Positions 42,127-50,855 of a DNA stretch of 64,000 nt are shown here, piece by piece. The notes beneath the pieces are model-generated. The model did no database searches. It saw only the letters and a program-made list of their open reading frames with translations, and was not told the origin of the DNA. Position 1 is the stretch's first letter; the number at the start of each line of letters is the position of its first letter. The translations under genes were made by a program, and so were the position numbers. The stretch is from positions 1 through 64,000 of the forward strand of contig NZ_JAGOGJ010000015.1 in assembly GCF_017996735.1 (NCBI RefSeq), in the 5' to 3' direction. Source of the DNA: Niveispirillum sp. (GTDB lineage Bacteria > Pseudomonadota > Alphaproteobacteria > Azospirillales > Azospirillaceae).

Positions 42127-43122
42127 TCAGCGCCGACCGACACCCAGCGCCCAATGGCTGAGCCGATCCCAAAGCCGGGCGCGGGTGGAGGCGAAATTAT
42201 GCATGTGCGCCATGGTTGGCACGATCACCAGCGTGATGTCGCCGGCGTTGGTGTAGGCTGAGGGTTCCTCACGGAAATCAGCGCTGGTATCGCGCTCGCC
42301 AAAGCCCAGGAACACCGGCACATCCACGACAGCCGCATCCCGTGCCACAAAACCCGGTCCCATCATGGCCACAACACAGTTGGGGATAGTCAGGCTGCCG
42401 AACGGCGGGGCGGTCCGGCGGATGGGATAGCCCCCCTCCATATCGGCCTTCAGGATGTCGGCCGGCACATCCTCCCAATGGAACGGATAGATGAAATCCG
42501 CGACCCCGGCGGCGGTCGCGGCCACGGACAGGGCGGCCGGGTCGGTATGGCGGTCGAACTGGTATTGCGCCTTGGCGGCGGCGGCCTGTTCTTCCGTGCG
42601 CTGCGGCAGCACGGTATGGATGGCGCTGTAACCCAGCACGCCGATGGCATCAAAACTGCGATGGCGGGCCTGCATGATGATGGTGACCCCGCCACCCATG
42701 GACTGGCCGATGCCGATATGCACCGCGTCGGGCAACGGGGGATAGGTCGCCAACAGTGTCCCGGCAATCAACCCGTCGCGCACCTGTTGCACGGCGGCGT
42801 GGTCGGCGTCGGCGATATCCTCGATTGTAAGCGTTGACAGTTCCGAAACGTCGCTCTCACCCACGCCCAGATGGTCATAGGCGACGAGGATGTGCCCTGC
42901 CTCCACATGGTGCGCGGCCTGGCTGTAGCCCTCGTGCCCGGTGAAATGCATGTCATAGTAGAGGCGACCATAGCCGCCGCCGGGCGAGGCGTAGATCACC
43001 CGCCCGCTGAACCGGGCCGGATCTTCCGGCGCATAGACAGTCAGGCTGACCGACCGGGTACCGTCGACGCCGGTGGCGACGCGCATATTCTTCCGCAGCA
43101 TGAAAGGCCTCTCCATGTTCAT
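42127..43122 (-). CDS. Alpha/beta hydrolase
   Basis: 331-residue hydrolase with nucleophile elbow GIGQSMGGGVT (Ser in GQSMG, about residue 159), oxyanion region VIYASPGGGYG, an Asp after GFGERDTSAD, and a His candidate in VPTMAHMHNF. The C-terminal half shares the lid and elbow layout of esterases/C-C hydrolases, so either ester, lactone or C-C bond hydrolysis is possible. The stop lies two bases from the convergent SnoaL-like gene. It diverges from the SDR-thioesterase-reductase operon. Confidence 0.8.
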   Translation of the reverse strand: MNMERPFMLRKNMRVATGVDGTRSVSLTVYAPEDPARFSGRVIYASPGGGYGRLYYDMHFTGHEGYSQAAHHVEAGHILVAYDHLGVGESDVSELSTLTIEDIADADHAAVQQVRDGLIAGTLLATYPPLPDAVHIGIGQSMGGGVTIIMQARHRSFDAIGVLGYSAIHTVLPQRTEEQAAAAKAQYQFDRHTDPAALSVAATAAGVADFIYPFHWEDVPADILKADMEGGYPIRRTAPPFGSLTIPNCVVAMMGPGFVARDAAVVDVPVFLGFGERDTSADFREEPSAYTNAGDITLVIVPTMAHMHNFASTRARLWDRLSHWALGVGRR

Positions 43123-43302
43123 GAACGCATTGCCTTGTTCTCAGCCAATGCCGGCCGCAAGGGCAATCGGCCTGGGAACTGCCCGTGCAAACATCACGGA
43201 TTTGAACAATGTGCCCCCCGCATGCATTTACCGCGGGCGCCGCCGGGGGGCGGCATTACTGTCCAGGCCGGATGAACATCCAGGCCGCATGGGAACATCA
43301 AG

Positions 43303-44268
43303 ATGGACAGGATCGATTTCAACGGACAAGTCGCAGTGGTCACGGGGGCCGGCGGCGGGCTGGGCAAGGCCTTCTGTCTGGAACTGGCGCGACGGGGGGC
43401 GGCAGTCGTGGTCAACGACCTGGGGGGCAGCACTACGGGGGAAGGATCGTCCGCCACCTTCGCCGACGCCGTTGTCGATGAAATCCGCGCCGCTGGCGGA
43501 CAGGCCGTCGCCAATTACGACAGTGTAGCGACGGAGGCGGGTGGGGCCGCCATTATCGAAACGGCATTGCGCCAGTTCGGCAGGGTCGATGCCGTCATCT
43601 CCAATGCCGGTAACCAGCGCAACGGCCGCTTCGGGGAATTGACGGAGGCGGACATCGACGCCGTCTATAACGTGCACGTGAAGGGCACCTTCTTCGTCAC
43701 CCAGCCCGCCTACCGACAGATGGTCAAACAAGGCTACGGCCGCATCGTGCTGGTCAGTTCGCAGTCGGGCATCTTTGGCAATCCCATCCGCGCCAACTAC
43801 GGCTCCGCCAAGACCGCCATGATCGGGCTGATGAACGTCATTGCTCAGGAAGCGCCGCCGGGCGTCACGGTCAACTGCCTGTTCCCCAACGCCACTGGCG
43901 GCCGGTTGGGCGGCAAGCCTGGTGATGTGCGGCCCGATGCGGAATTCCTGGCCGCCGCCGGCCAGCGGTCCCGCCATTACATTCAGGGTATGCAGCCGGA
44001 CTTCGTGGCTGCCATGGGCTGCTACATGGCCAGCCGTGCCTGTGACAGTTCACAGAACATGTACTCCGTCCTGGGGGGCAAATATTCCCGGATATTCGTG
44101 GGCCTGACGGAGGGCTGGTATCAGCCCGGCAGCGTGGCGCCCGCGGTGGAGGATGTCGCCGCCCATCTGGCGCAGATCGATGATCGCACGCGCTATGACG
44201 TGCCACGCAGCGGGTTGGAAGAAATGGACACGGTGATCGCGGCGCAACGCCGGCTGGGCCTGGCGTGA
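43303..44268 (+). CDS. SDR, (3R)-hydroxyacyl-CoA-dehydrogenase (MFE-2/17beta-HSD4)-like
   Basis: 321-residue SDR whose sequence tracks the dehydrogenase part of peroxisomal multifunctional enzyme 2: VAVVTGAGGGLGKAFCLELARRGA, VVVNDLGGSTTGEG, NAGNQRNGRF and catalytic YGSAKTAMIGLMN. It also has the C-terminal extension (RTRYDVPRSGLEEMDTVIAA) seen in that group, which makes (3R)-hydroxyacyl-CoA or 17-beta-hydroxysteroid oxidation the best guess. GGGAACATCAAG precedes the ATG. Its TGA overlaps the GTG of the thioesterase gene (GTGA). Confidence 0.85.
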   Translation: MDRIDFNGQVAVVTGAGGGLGKAFCLELARRGAAVVVNDLGGSTTGEGSSATFADAVVDEIRAAGGQAVANYDSVATEAGGAAIIETALRQFGRVDAVISNAGNQRNGRFGELTEADIDAVYNVHVKGTFFVTQPAYRQMVKQGYGRIVLVSSQSGIFGNPIRANYGSAKTAMIGLMNVIAQEAPPGVTVNCLFPNATGGRLGGKPGDVRPDAEFLAAAGQRSRHYIQGMQPDFVAAMGCYMASRACDSSQNMYSVLGGKYSRIFVGLTEGWYQPGSVAPAVEDVAAHLAQIDDRTRYDVPRSGLEEMDTVIAAQRRLGLA

Positions 44269-45131
44269 CGCGCCCGCCCCCCATCACGGCGGCGCAGCTT
44301 CTGGACCTGCAAACCGTCGAGCCCGATCTGTTTCGCAGCCACCACACCCAGGCCAACCCCGCCGGCGCGCTGTTCGGCGGGCAAGTGCTGGCACAGGGAC
44401 TGGCGGCTGCCACGCGGACGGTGCCCGGCTGGCCCGCCCATTCGCTGCATGGCTATTTCCTGCGGGCCGGTGACGCGAAACTGCCCGTGGACTATCAGGT
44501 CGAACGGCTTCGGGACGGGCGGCGCTTCGCCGCGCGGACGGTCAGGGCCAGCCAGGACGGGCGAGTCATCTTCCACCTGCATTGTTCCTTCCACGACCCT
44601 GAACCCGGCAATTCACATCACCAGCCCATGCCCGACGACCTGCCGGGACCGGAGGCGCTGCTTCCGCTGGACACCTATGTCGCATCGCATGCGGATCGGC
44701 TCCCCGACGCAACGGTGGCGAACTATACGGCTCCCTTCCCCCTGGAACTGCGGCTGGTGGCACCGGAAACCTATTTCTTCGCAGCAGGGCAGGCCCCCAG
44801 ACGGGCCTTCTGGGTACGCCTGCCCAGTGCCGCCGGCACCGCAGACCGCGACCAGAACGCACTTCTGGCCTTCCTTTCCGATTATTGGCTTGCCGGCATC
44901 GCCGTGGGCCCGGGACGCTTGTCCACAAACAGCCAGCAATTGTCCATCAACAGCCTGGACCACGCCATATGGTTCCACCGCCCGGCACGGGCCGATGAAT
45001 GGCTGCTTTATTTCTGCGACACGCCGTCCGGCGGCGACGGGCGCGGTCTGGCGCGCGGGCTGTTGTATGACCAGTCGGGCCGGCTGGTGGCAACCACCAG
45101 CCAGGAGGCGCTTTTCCGGGACGTCGGTTGA
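44265..45131 (+). CDS. Acyl-CoA thioesterase II (TesB family)
   Basis: 288-residue double-hotdog thioesterase that hydrolyses acyl-CoA to free acid and CoA. Motifs: FRSHHTQANPAGALFGGQVLAQGLAAA, PAHSLHGYFLRAGD and the second hotdog's SLDHAIWFHRPARADEWLL. The GTG start overlaps the stop of the SDR gene. In a beta-oxidation cluster TesB enzymes usually remove stalled or toxic CoA esters and free the CoA pool. Followed by a quinone oxidoreductase-like gene. Confidence 0.88.
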   Translation: MTRPPPITAAQLLDLQTVEPDLFRSHHTQANPAGALFGGQVLAQGLAAATRTVPGWPAHSLHGYFLRAGDAKLPVDYQVERLRDGRRFAARTVRASQDGRVIFHLHCSFHDPEPGNSHHQPMPDDLPGPEALLPLDTYVASHADRLPDATVANYTAPFPLELRLVAPETYFFAAGQAPRRAFWVRLPSAAGTADRDQNALLAFLSDYWLAGIAVGPGRLSTNSQQLSINSLDHAIWFHRPARADEWLLYFCDTPSGGDGRGLARGLLYDQSGRLVATTSQEALFRDVG

Positions 45132-45144
45132 GAAGGAGTGAGTG

Positions 45145-46095
45145 ATGCGTGCCATCCGCTACCAAGCCCATGGCGGGCCGGAACAGCTTCGGCTGGAAGA
45201 GGCTCCGCTCCCTACACTGTGCCCGGATGAGGTGCTGGTCCGTCAGGCGTTCAGTTCGGTCAACCCCGCCGACTGGAAGCTTCGGGCCGGGTGGTTCAAT
45301 GAATGGGTGCCGCAGATTTTTCCATTCATCCCCGGGGCCGACATCACCGGTACCGTTGTCGCGGCCGGTCCGCTGGCCGCTGGGTTCGCACCTGGCATGC
45401 GTGTCGCCGGCATGGTCCCGGTACAGCAGGGCGGGGCCTGGGCGGAACTGGTCCCGGTCAAAGCACCCGCCCTGACCCGCCTGTCGGATACCGTATCGAT
45501 GCAGGAAGCCGCCGGCCTGCCCCTGGCCGGACTGACAGCCTGGACCGCCCTGTTCGATCTGGGGCTGCTACGGCCCGGTCAGAAAGTGCTGATCCATGCT
45601 GCGGCCGGCGGCGTGGGAAGCCTGGCGGTGCAACTGGCGAAGATCGCCGGGGCCTATGTGATTGCCACCTGCTCTGCCGACAACAAGGAGATGGTGGCGG
45701 CCCTGGGCGCCGACAAAATCATCGATTATCGGGTCGGGGATTTTGCCGATGGATTGGGGGAAGTCGATCTGGTGCTGGATACCATCGGCGGTACCGTTCG
45801 GCAGCGATCAATCGCCGTACTGCGCCCAGGCGGCACGCTGGTTACACTGGACCCCACCCCACCGGAACCGACCCTGACCCAACAGGTTCGGGTGGCCACC
45901 GTCGCCGTGGCGCCTGATGGCGGCCGTCTTCTGCATCTGGTCCATCTGCTGGCGACAGGAAGACTGCGGGTTCCCATCGACCGTGTTTTCGCGATGGAAG
46001 AAGCGGCTTGCGCCCATATACACAGCCAGGATGGCCATGCCCGCGGTAAGATCCTGATCTCGATCGATGCGACGATGGACAGGACAATTTTCTGA
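45145..46095 (+). CDS. NADP-dependent quinone oxidoreductase-like protein (MDR family)
   Basis: 316-residue medium-chain dehydrogenase without zinc-ligand cysteines, so of the quinone oxidoreductase type. N-terminal GroES-like domain (MRAIRYQAHGGPEQLRLEEA), then Rossmann motif HAAAGGVGSLAVQLAK with ATCSADNK for NADP. AAGGAG six bases before the ATG at 45145 supports that start over the GTG at 45142. Possible activities are reduction of an enone, quinone or enoyl-CoA. Last gene of the SDR-thioesterase operon; converges on a LysR gene. Confidence 0.87.
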   Translation: MRAIRYQAHGGPEQLRLEEAPLPTLCPDEVLVRQAFSSVNPADWKLRAGWFNEWVPQIFPFIPGADITGTVVAAGPLAAGFAPGMRVAGMVPVQQGGAWAELVPVKAPALTRLSDTVSMQEAAGLPLAGLTAWTALFDLGLLRPGQKVLIHAAAGGVGSLAVQLAKIAGAYVIATCSADNKEMVAALGADKIIDYRVGDFADGLGEVDLVLDTIGGTVRQRSIAVLRPGGTLVTLDPTPPEPTLTQQVRVATVAVAPDGGRLLHLVHLLATGRLRVPIDRVFAMEEAACAHIHSQDGHARGKILISIDATMDRTIF

Positions 46096-46116
46096 CCGCT
46101 TGTTGGCGCGACGTTT

Positions 46117-47016
46117 TCAGATAAGGCTCTGCCAATTCACCTGATCGCGTAGAAATTCAGCGGTGACGCGGACAGCCGGACGACGCGCTCGATCTTGTGG
46201 GATGAACAACTGGACATCGACAGGGTCCCGGTTCCAGTCCGTCATGATCGGGACGAGCGTGCCGGCCGCGAGTTCCGATGCGACAAGCATCTCCAGGGTT
46301 TGTGCGATCCCGACACCCGCCGCCGCTGCGGTGGCGATGGCATCGCCATGATTGAACGTGGCCACGCTGCTCGGCCGCAGCGTCCGCTTGACTTCGTCGC
46401 GCCAGAACCGCCATTGGCCGATTGGCCGCTCCATCGTGGCATAAAGGATGGTGTCATGGTCATGCAGTTCGTCGGGCGTGGAAGGGCACCCCCGCCGCGC
46501 GAGATAGTCCGGTGACGCAACCTGAACGAACCGTGTTTGCCCGAGCTTGACAAGCTCGCCCTTCCCTTCCGGCGACACACCAACACGCAAAAGCATGTCG
46601 AATCCCTGAGGATGGAAAGCCGAATTCCGATCCCCCACATTCAGGTCAATTGCGATCCGGGAGTGCAGCGCCCTGAATTCGGGTAAGGCAGGAACCACAA
46701 AGCGCAAACCGATCGCCCCAGGTGCATCGATGGCGACCCTGCCGCTCGGCCCCGCAGTCCCGCCTCGGATGGAACTCTCCGCCATCCGGATCGCTTCCAA
46801 GATTGCCCGGGTCTCGTCGGCGAACAGATGACCTTCTGGTGTCAGCGCAAAACGACGGGTACTGCGGTGAATCAGGCGAGTGCCAAGGCGTGTTTCCAAC
46901 CGAGCGAGATGTGTGGACACCATCGTGGGTGACATGCCGAGCCGCTCCGCCGCTCGGGCAAATCCCCCACAATCAACGATCGCCACTAACACTTCGAAAC
47001 TGGCCAGTCGATCCAT
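46117..47016 (-). CDS. LysR-family transcriptional regulator
   Basis: 299-residue LysR regulator: N-terminal HTH (SFEVLVAIVDCGGFARAAERLGMSP...THLARLETRLG, in pieces) and an effector domain with IAIDLNVGDRNSAFH and YATMERPIGQWRFW. It is divergent from the dienoyl-CoA-reductase-type gene, probably its target. Clearly paralogous to the LysR at 28706-29620. A 10-bp direct repeat (ATGATTATCC, 47015-47024 and 47056-47065) covers its start codon and the promoter region. Confidence 0.88.
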   Translation of the reverse strand: MDRLASFEVLVAIVDCGGFARAAERLGMSPTMVSTHLARLETRLGTRLIHRSTRRFALTPEGHLFADETRAILEAIRMAESSIRGGTAGPSGRVAIDAPGAIGLRFVVPALPEFRALHSRIAIDLNVGDRNSAFHPQGFDMLLRVGVSPEGKGELVKLGQTRFVQVASPDYLARRGCPSTPDELHDHDTILYATMERPIGQWRFWRDEVKRTLRPSSVATFNHGDAIATAAAAGVGIAQTLEMLVASELAAGTLVPIMTDWNRDPVDVQLFIPQDRARRPAVRVTAEFLRDQVNWQSLI

Positions 47017-47065
47017 GATTATCCACCATCAACGTATAATGAGTATCGATATGAAATGATTATCC
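47015..47065. promoter_or_regulatory. Direct repeats of ATGATTATCC in the LysR/flavoenzyme promoter
   Basis: The 10-mer occurs at 47015-47024, overlapping the LysR start codon, and again at 47056-47065, 41 bases apart and in the same orientation. Location fits regulator binding or an autoregulatory site, but two perfect 10-mers could also be chance. Confidence 0.4.
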
Positions 47066-47124
47066 GACAAACAGGATGAGTTATACCACTAGCAAGAATC
47101 ACAATCGTCGCATGGGAGAGGGAC

Positions 47125-49113
47125 ATGGCCTATCCACGCCTATTCGATCCACTTCGGATCGGAAATCTCCAACTGAAGAACCGGCTGGTGATGGCGCCAA
47201 TGGAGAGCCATCTCGGGAACGCAGACGGATCGGTCAGTCCTGAACAGATCGCCTATTATCGTGAGCGGGCGCGCGGTGGCACCGGCCTGATCGTGGTCGA
47301 GTTCACCTGTGTCGATGGCCACGATGGGTTCAGTTCAATGGCCCCGCAACTGCGCCTCGACAATGAACGATACCGCGCCGGTCACGGAAAACTGGCGGCC
47401 GCAATTCAAGGCGCAGGTGCCAAAGCCTGTCTGCAGCTTTCGCACGCCGGCCGGCAATCCCGCGAAAGTGTGCTGGGCCGTACGCCTGTGGCTCCCAGCG
47501 CTGTGCCACTCAACAGTCCGTATCTCAGTACAATTCCACGCGCGCTGGACGATCATGAGATCCGCCGCATCGTCGCCAGCTACGCCAATGCTGCCCGGCT
47601 GGCCGTTAGCGCCGGCTATGATGCAGTCATGCTTCATGGCGCCCATGGCTATCTGCTCCAGCAATTCCTCTCACCCCTGGTCAATCATCGAGACGACGCA
47701 TGGGGTGGTGACTTTGAACGGCGCTTGCAATTCCCCCTAGCGGTGGTGAAGGCGGTGAAGGCGGTGCTTCAGGATCGGACACTGCTTTACCGAATGTCGG
47801 TGGCGGATTTCATTGAAGGCGGCCTTACGGTGGAGGATTCCGAGCGCATCGCCCCGCGCTTGTGTGAGGCCGGGGTGGACGGCATCGACATTTCCTGCGG
47901 GTCACTCGACAGGGTCGATGTGATTGTTGAGCCGATGTCGGTACCGGAAGGATGGCGTCTCCCGATGGCGCGGCGGATCCGGGAGGCAACAGGCAAGCCA
48001 GTCATTTCTGCGGGCGTCATGCGCTGGCCCGACAAAGCTGAGCAGGCCATTATCGACGGTGATACCGATTGCGTGTCGCTCGGCCGGGCGCTGCTGGCCG
48101 ATCCGATGTGGCCGATCAAGGCCCAGCGCGGTCAAGCTGACGATATCCGTCCCTGCACCTCCTGCAACTGGTGCATCAAGGAAACGGGGGCCAACCGCGG
48201 TGTGTCCTGTGCTGAGAACCCACGTTGCGGTCACGAGACCGATCCGGAAATTGCCCCCTACGGCGCCGGACGCCGGGCGGCAGTCGTTGGCGCCGGCCCC
48301 GGCGGCATGGCGGCGGCACTGATGCTGGACCAGGCAGGCTTCGAGGTGACGCTCTATGAAAGGCGATCAACGCTGGGCGGCAATCTCATCACGTCGGCCA
48401 CGCCGCCCAACAAGGAAAAACTGTTCTGGTATAATGACTTCCTCCAGCGTCGCATCGCCAGGAGCCGGGTGTCGGTGCGCACGGGTATCACGGTCGATGC
48501 TGCAATGCTGTCCGCCAATCCACCCGACGTGCTGATCCTGGCCAATGGCTCGCGACCGGCAGCACTGCCACTGAAAAGCCGGGGCAACCTTCCGACGGCA
48601 CCCGCACATGCGGCCCTGATCGGTGACATTACCCTGCCCCCGTCCTGTCCCGATCGCCCGGTGGTGATCTTCGGCGGCGGAGAGACGGGTACGGAAACCG
48701 CGGAATACCTCGCCAAGGCCGGACACCAGGTGCTGCTGGTCAGCCGGTCGGCGGCTGCCCAGCTCGCCCGCAATGCCGAGCCGCTATACCGCATGCATCT
48801 GCTGCAGCGGCTGCGGGAGAATGACGCCATCCGCATCCTGGACAAGACTGTCCTGCAAGCCGTGGCAGACGATTACATTGAGTTGGTCAGGGACGGGCAA
48901 GCCATCCGCCAGCCGGCCTGCGCCCTGCTCCTGGCCCATGGGTTGGTGCCCGATACCGGCCTTGCGGACAGTCTTGTCGGGCTCGACATTCCGATCATCC
49001 GCATCGGCGATGCCGTCCAGGTGGCACGCATTGGAGAGGCGGTTCGTGATGCCTACCGAGCTGTCCAGGATCTGCGTCGGCTCCTCACCGGACCGGAAGC
49101 CATCGCCTGTTGA
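47125..49113 (+). CDS. 2,4-dienoyl-CoA reductase / NADH:flavin oxidoreductase (OYE family with FeS and FAD domains)
   Basis: 662-residue modular flavoenzyme. An N-terminal old-yellow-enzyme TIM barrel (LRIGNLQLKNRLVMAPMESHLGNADG) is followed by 4Fe-4S ligands CTSCNWC and a later Cys in RGVSCAENP (about residues 345-365), then an FAD/NAD(P) domain (VVGAGPGGMAAALMLDQAGF). This is the layout of FadH and of trimethylamine-dehydrogenase-type or bile-acid (BaiCD/BaiH) enzymes. It could reduce 2,4-dienoyl-CoA or a cyclic enone. GGGAGAGGG precedes the ATG. Next to it the remnant of an alcohol dehydrogenase gene suggests a longer former operon. Confidence 0.9.
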   Translation: MAYPRLFDPLRIGNLQLKNRLVMAPMESHLGNADGSVSPEQIAYYRERARGGTGLIVVEFTCVDGHDGFSSMAPQLRLDNERYRAGHGKLAAAIQGAGAKACLQLSHAGRQSRESVLGRTPVAPSAVPLNSPYLSTIPRALDDHEIRRIVASYANAARLAVSAGYDAVMLHGAHGYLLQQFLSPLVNHRDDAWGGDFERRLQFPLAVVKAVKAVLQDRTLLYRMSVADFIEGGLTVEDSERIAPRLCEAGVDGIDISCGSLDRVDVIVEPMSVPEGWRLPMARRIREATGKPVISAGVMRWPDKAEQAIIDGDTDCVSLGRALLADPMWPIKAQRGQADDIRPCTSCNWCIKETGANRGVSCAENPRCGHETDPEIAPYGAGRRAAVVGAGPGGMAAALMLDQAGFEVTLYERRSTLGGNLITSATPPNKEKLFWYNDFLQRRIARSRVSVRTGITVDAAMLSANPPDVLILANGSRPAALPLKSRGNLPTAPAHAALIGDITLPPSCPDRPVVIFGGGETGTETAEYLAKAGHQVLLVSRSAAAQLARNAEPLYRMHLLQRLRENDAIRILDKTVLQAVADDYIELVRDGQAIRQPACALLLAHGLVPDTGLADSLVGLDIPIIRIGDAVQVARIGEAVRDAYRAVQDLRRLLTGPEAIAC

Positions 49114-49163
49114 CTAACGTTGTGTAACCACACCCCCCAAGCCAGGGAAACGGTTGATCGACC

Positions 49164-49446
49164 ATGAAAGCCGTCATTCTGCGTGAAATCGCCAAGCCGA
49201 TGACCATCGAGAACGTGACCCTCAGCACTTTGGGTTCGCGGGAGGTGCGCAACGCCAACCTGGCAATCGGGGCTTGTCATTCTTATCTACACTTTGCAGA
49301 AGGACACGTTCCCTGTCCTTTACCGACTATACTTGGACAGGAGGCCGCTGGGATCGTCGCCGCCGTGGGTAGCGTGCGATCGGTCCGGCCCGGTGATCAT
49401 GTGGTGGCGTGCCTGTGAGCGTTCTGCGGACATCGCCCATCTTGTG
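49164..49446 (+). pseudogene. Zinc alcohol dehydrogenase, N-terminal fragment with nonsense codon, cut by IS
   Basis: The frame from 49164 reads like the N-terminus of a zinc-type alcohol dehydrogenase (MKAVILREIAKPMTIENVTL...LGQEAAGIVAAVGS...GDHVVACL) and stops at TGA 49416-49418. The same frame continues past the stop as AFCGHRPSC, matching the next family segment, up to about 49446, where an IS66-like end (GTAAGC) begins. Residues that would bind zinc are altered (GQEAAG for GHEAAG; CHSYLHF for CHSDLHF). It is therefore a decayed gene interrupted by an insertion sequence. Formerly downstream of the dienoyl-CoA-reductase-type gene. Confidence 0.82.
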
Positions 49447-49542
49447 GTAAGCCTACGGTGAGGGCCGCCTTGTAGGGCCTGCTGGATGTGCTGATGTTTG
49501 TGTGGCGCGTCATCGCGCGGACGCAAACGAATAGCAAACGTC

Positions 49543-49980
49543 ATGTCTTACCAGCGTGTGGAATTTCTGACGGGCACGGAGCGTCGCCGGTTTTACAGCT
49601 GAGATGAAAAGGCCCGGCTTGTGGACGAGGCTTTCCGTCCGGGCGTTATGGTTACGGCGGCGGCACGGCGGCTGGGTATTCATGAAAGCCTGCTGTACCG
49701 TTGGCGGCGAGGGCTTTCGGTTCCGGTGGAGGCGGTGGTTGACGATACGGGCTTTCTGCCCGTGACTGTTGCGCTGGATGATAGCCCGGCACCGTCAGTT
49801 CCGCCGCCGTCCATCAGCAAGGAGCCAACGGTTGATCAGGACCCGCCGGTGCCGGCGGTGCCCGCGACACTGGAGGTCACGCTGGCTGGCGGCACGTGTG
49901 TTCGAATGCAGGGCGTTGTTGATCCGGCATTGGCGGTCAGCGTGCTGAAGGCCTTGGCGGCTCCTTGGCGGTGCTCATGA
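49543..49980 (+). pseudogene. IS66 orfA (tnpA-like) with nonsense codon at position 20
   Basis: From the ATG at 49543 the frame reads as the IS66 small accessory protein (RVEFLTGTERRRF...EKARLVDEAFRPG...RLGIHESLLYRWRRG). Codon 20 is TGA at 49600-49602, where family members have Trp (RRW/RYW-S-DEEK). Downstream the frame stays open to 49980 with the typical C-terminal LEVTLAGGTCVRMQG and ALAVSVLKAL. Helix-turn-helix residues are intact but the protein is probably not made full length. Confidence 0.8.
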
Positions 49981-50015
49981 TCCCGGTTGCGTCCGGATGT
50001 GCGTGTTTGGCTTGG
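49977..50015 (+). pseudogene. IS66 orfB (tnpB) start, frameshifted and truncated
   Basis: The ATG at 49977 overlaps the orfA stop (ATGA) as is usual in IS66. It reads MIPVASG, then an extra base shifts the frame so that the expected VRVWL appears one frame away. Family resemblance ends at about 50015-50020. Confidence 0.65.
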
Positions 50016-50019
50016 CCGA

Positions 50020-50537
50020 TATCGCCACCAAGGCCGGCCGCGATGCCAAGGCACCGGAAATCTCCCCCGTCGCCCTGGAGGCCGTGCGGCTTGCCTTCGC
50101 CCATGTCCTCATCCTCGCCATCGGGAGCCGGCGCGGCCTCCGCGCGGCCATCGCCCGAATGGGAGACGGCTTCATCCTCTCCGCTGGCCGCTGCGGGTTC
50201 CGGCTCCGCCGGCTTCTCATCGTCCGGCCGGATGAAGCCCCGCTCGATGCGGGCCTGCCCGTCGTGACCCAGCACAACGAAAGCGCCACCGCGCGCGATG
50301 GTGTCGGGATCATAGGCCTGCTGGCGGGCCGTCAGCCGGTCGATCTCGCCATCCAGTTCCGCCAGCAGGGCCTCGACATCGGCCGGCAGTTCATCCAGCC
50401 TCTCATGGGCCAGGGACAGGGCGTCCTGCTCTTTCTGGAGCGCGTCCAGCGGCTGCTGATCCGCTGGCGGCAGGTCCAGCACCGGCGGGTACTCCCGCCG
50501 CAAGCCCAGGGCATAGGGGAAGTCGATGTGTCCGGCG
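50020..50537 (-). pseudogene. ParB-like partition protein, internal fragment
   Basis: The minus-strand frame contains FPYALGLRREYPPVLDLPPADQQ, LPADVEALLAELDGEIDRL (read in pieces), and ARGGAFVVLGHDGQARIERG followed by FIRPDDEKPAEPEP. This sequence matches the central-to-C-terminal part of ParB-like proteins carried on plasmids of Alphaproteobacteria. The N-terminal ParB nuclease domain and the C-terminus are missing: one end abuts the decayed IS66 element, the other the ferredoxin gene at 50538. Recognised from memory of the family, so the match should be confirmed by search. It suggests a plasmid or chromid ancestry of the junction. Confidence 0.6.
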
Positions 50538-50855
50538 TCAGTCCTCTGCCGCAACAGTGATGTTCAGCCCGTCCAGCGCATCCGTGAAGAACAGCTGGCA
50601 GGCGAGCCGCGAATTAGCAGTACGGCTCGATGAACTGTCGAGCAGAGCATTTTCATCTTCATCGATCGGCGGAAGGCGGGAAAGCCAAGCGGTTTCGACA
50701 TGGACATGGCAGGTCGCGCAAGAACAGCAGCCTCCACATAGAGCCAACAGCTCGTCGAGGCCGGCGTTGCGGACCACTTCCATGACAGAAAGGCCCGCCT
50801 CCCCAACGATGTCGCGGACAGTGCCGTCGCGAGAGGTGACAGTCAAAACAGGCAT
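50538..50855 (-). CDS. 2Fe-2S ferredoxin
   Basis: 105-residue adrenodoxin-type ferredoxin. Cluster ligands in [15 protein letters not shown] (spacing C-x5-C-x2-C) and a last Cys in SRLACQLFF. An additional cysteine is present between ligands (GGCCSC). It is downstream of an esterase and a P450 gene on the same strand, so it may be the electron donor of the P450 at 52295-53491. No ferredoxin reductase is next to it; the one at 37303-38538 might serve. Its 3' end is flanked by the parB-like fragment. Confidence 0.88.
   Translation of the reverse strand: MPVLTVTSRDGTVRDIVGEAGLSVMEVVRNAGLDELLALCGGCCSCATCHVHVETAWLSRLPPIDEDENALLDSSSSRTANSRLACQLFFTDALDGLNITVAAED

Larger units (their letters stand above)
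49447..50020 (+). mobile_element. IS66-family insertion sequence remnant, left part only
   Basis: Begins with GTAAGC at 49447, the usual end of IS66 elements, inside the alcohol dehydrogenase pseudogene. It contains a broken orfA (49543-49980) and the first residues of orfB (from 49977). The element is cut at about 50020, where a reversed parB-like fragment begins. The transposase gene (tnpC) and the right inverted repeat are missing, so it cannot move by itself. Confidence 0.78.

Noticed and set aside
49937..50554. Minus-strand open frame as an intact gene
   Set aside because: Lacks both ends of a ParB protein and abuts an IS remnant; treated as a fragment.
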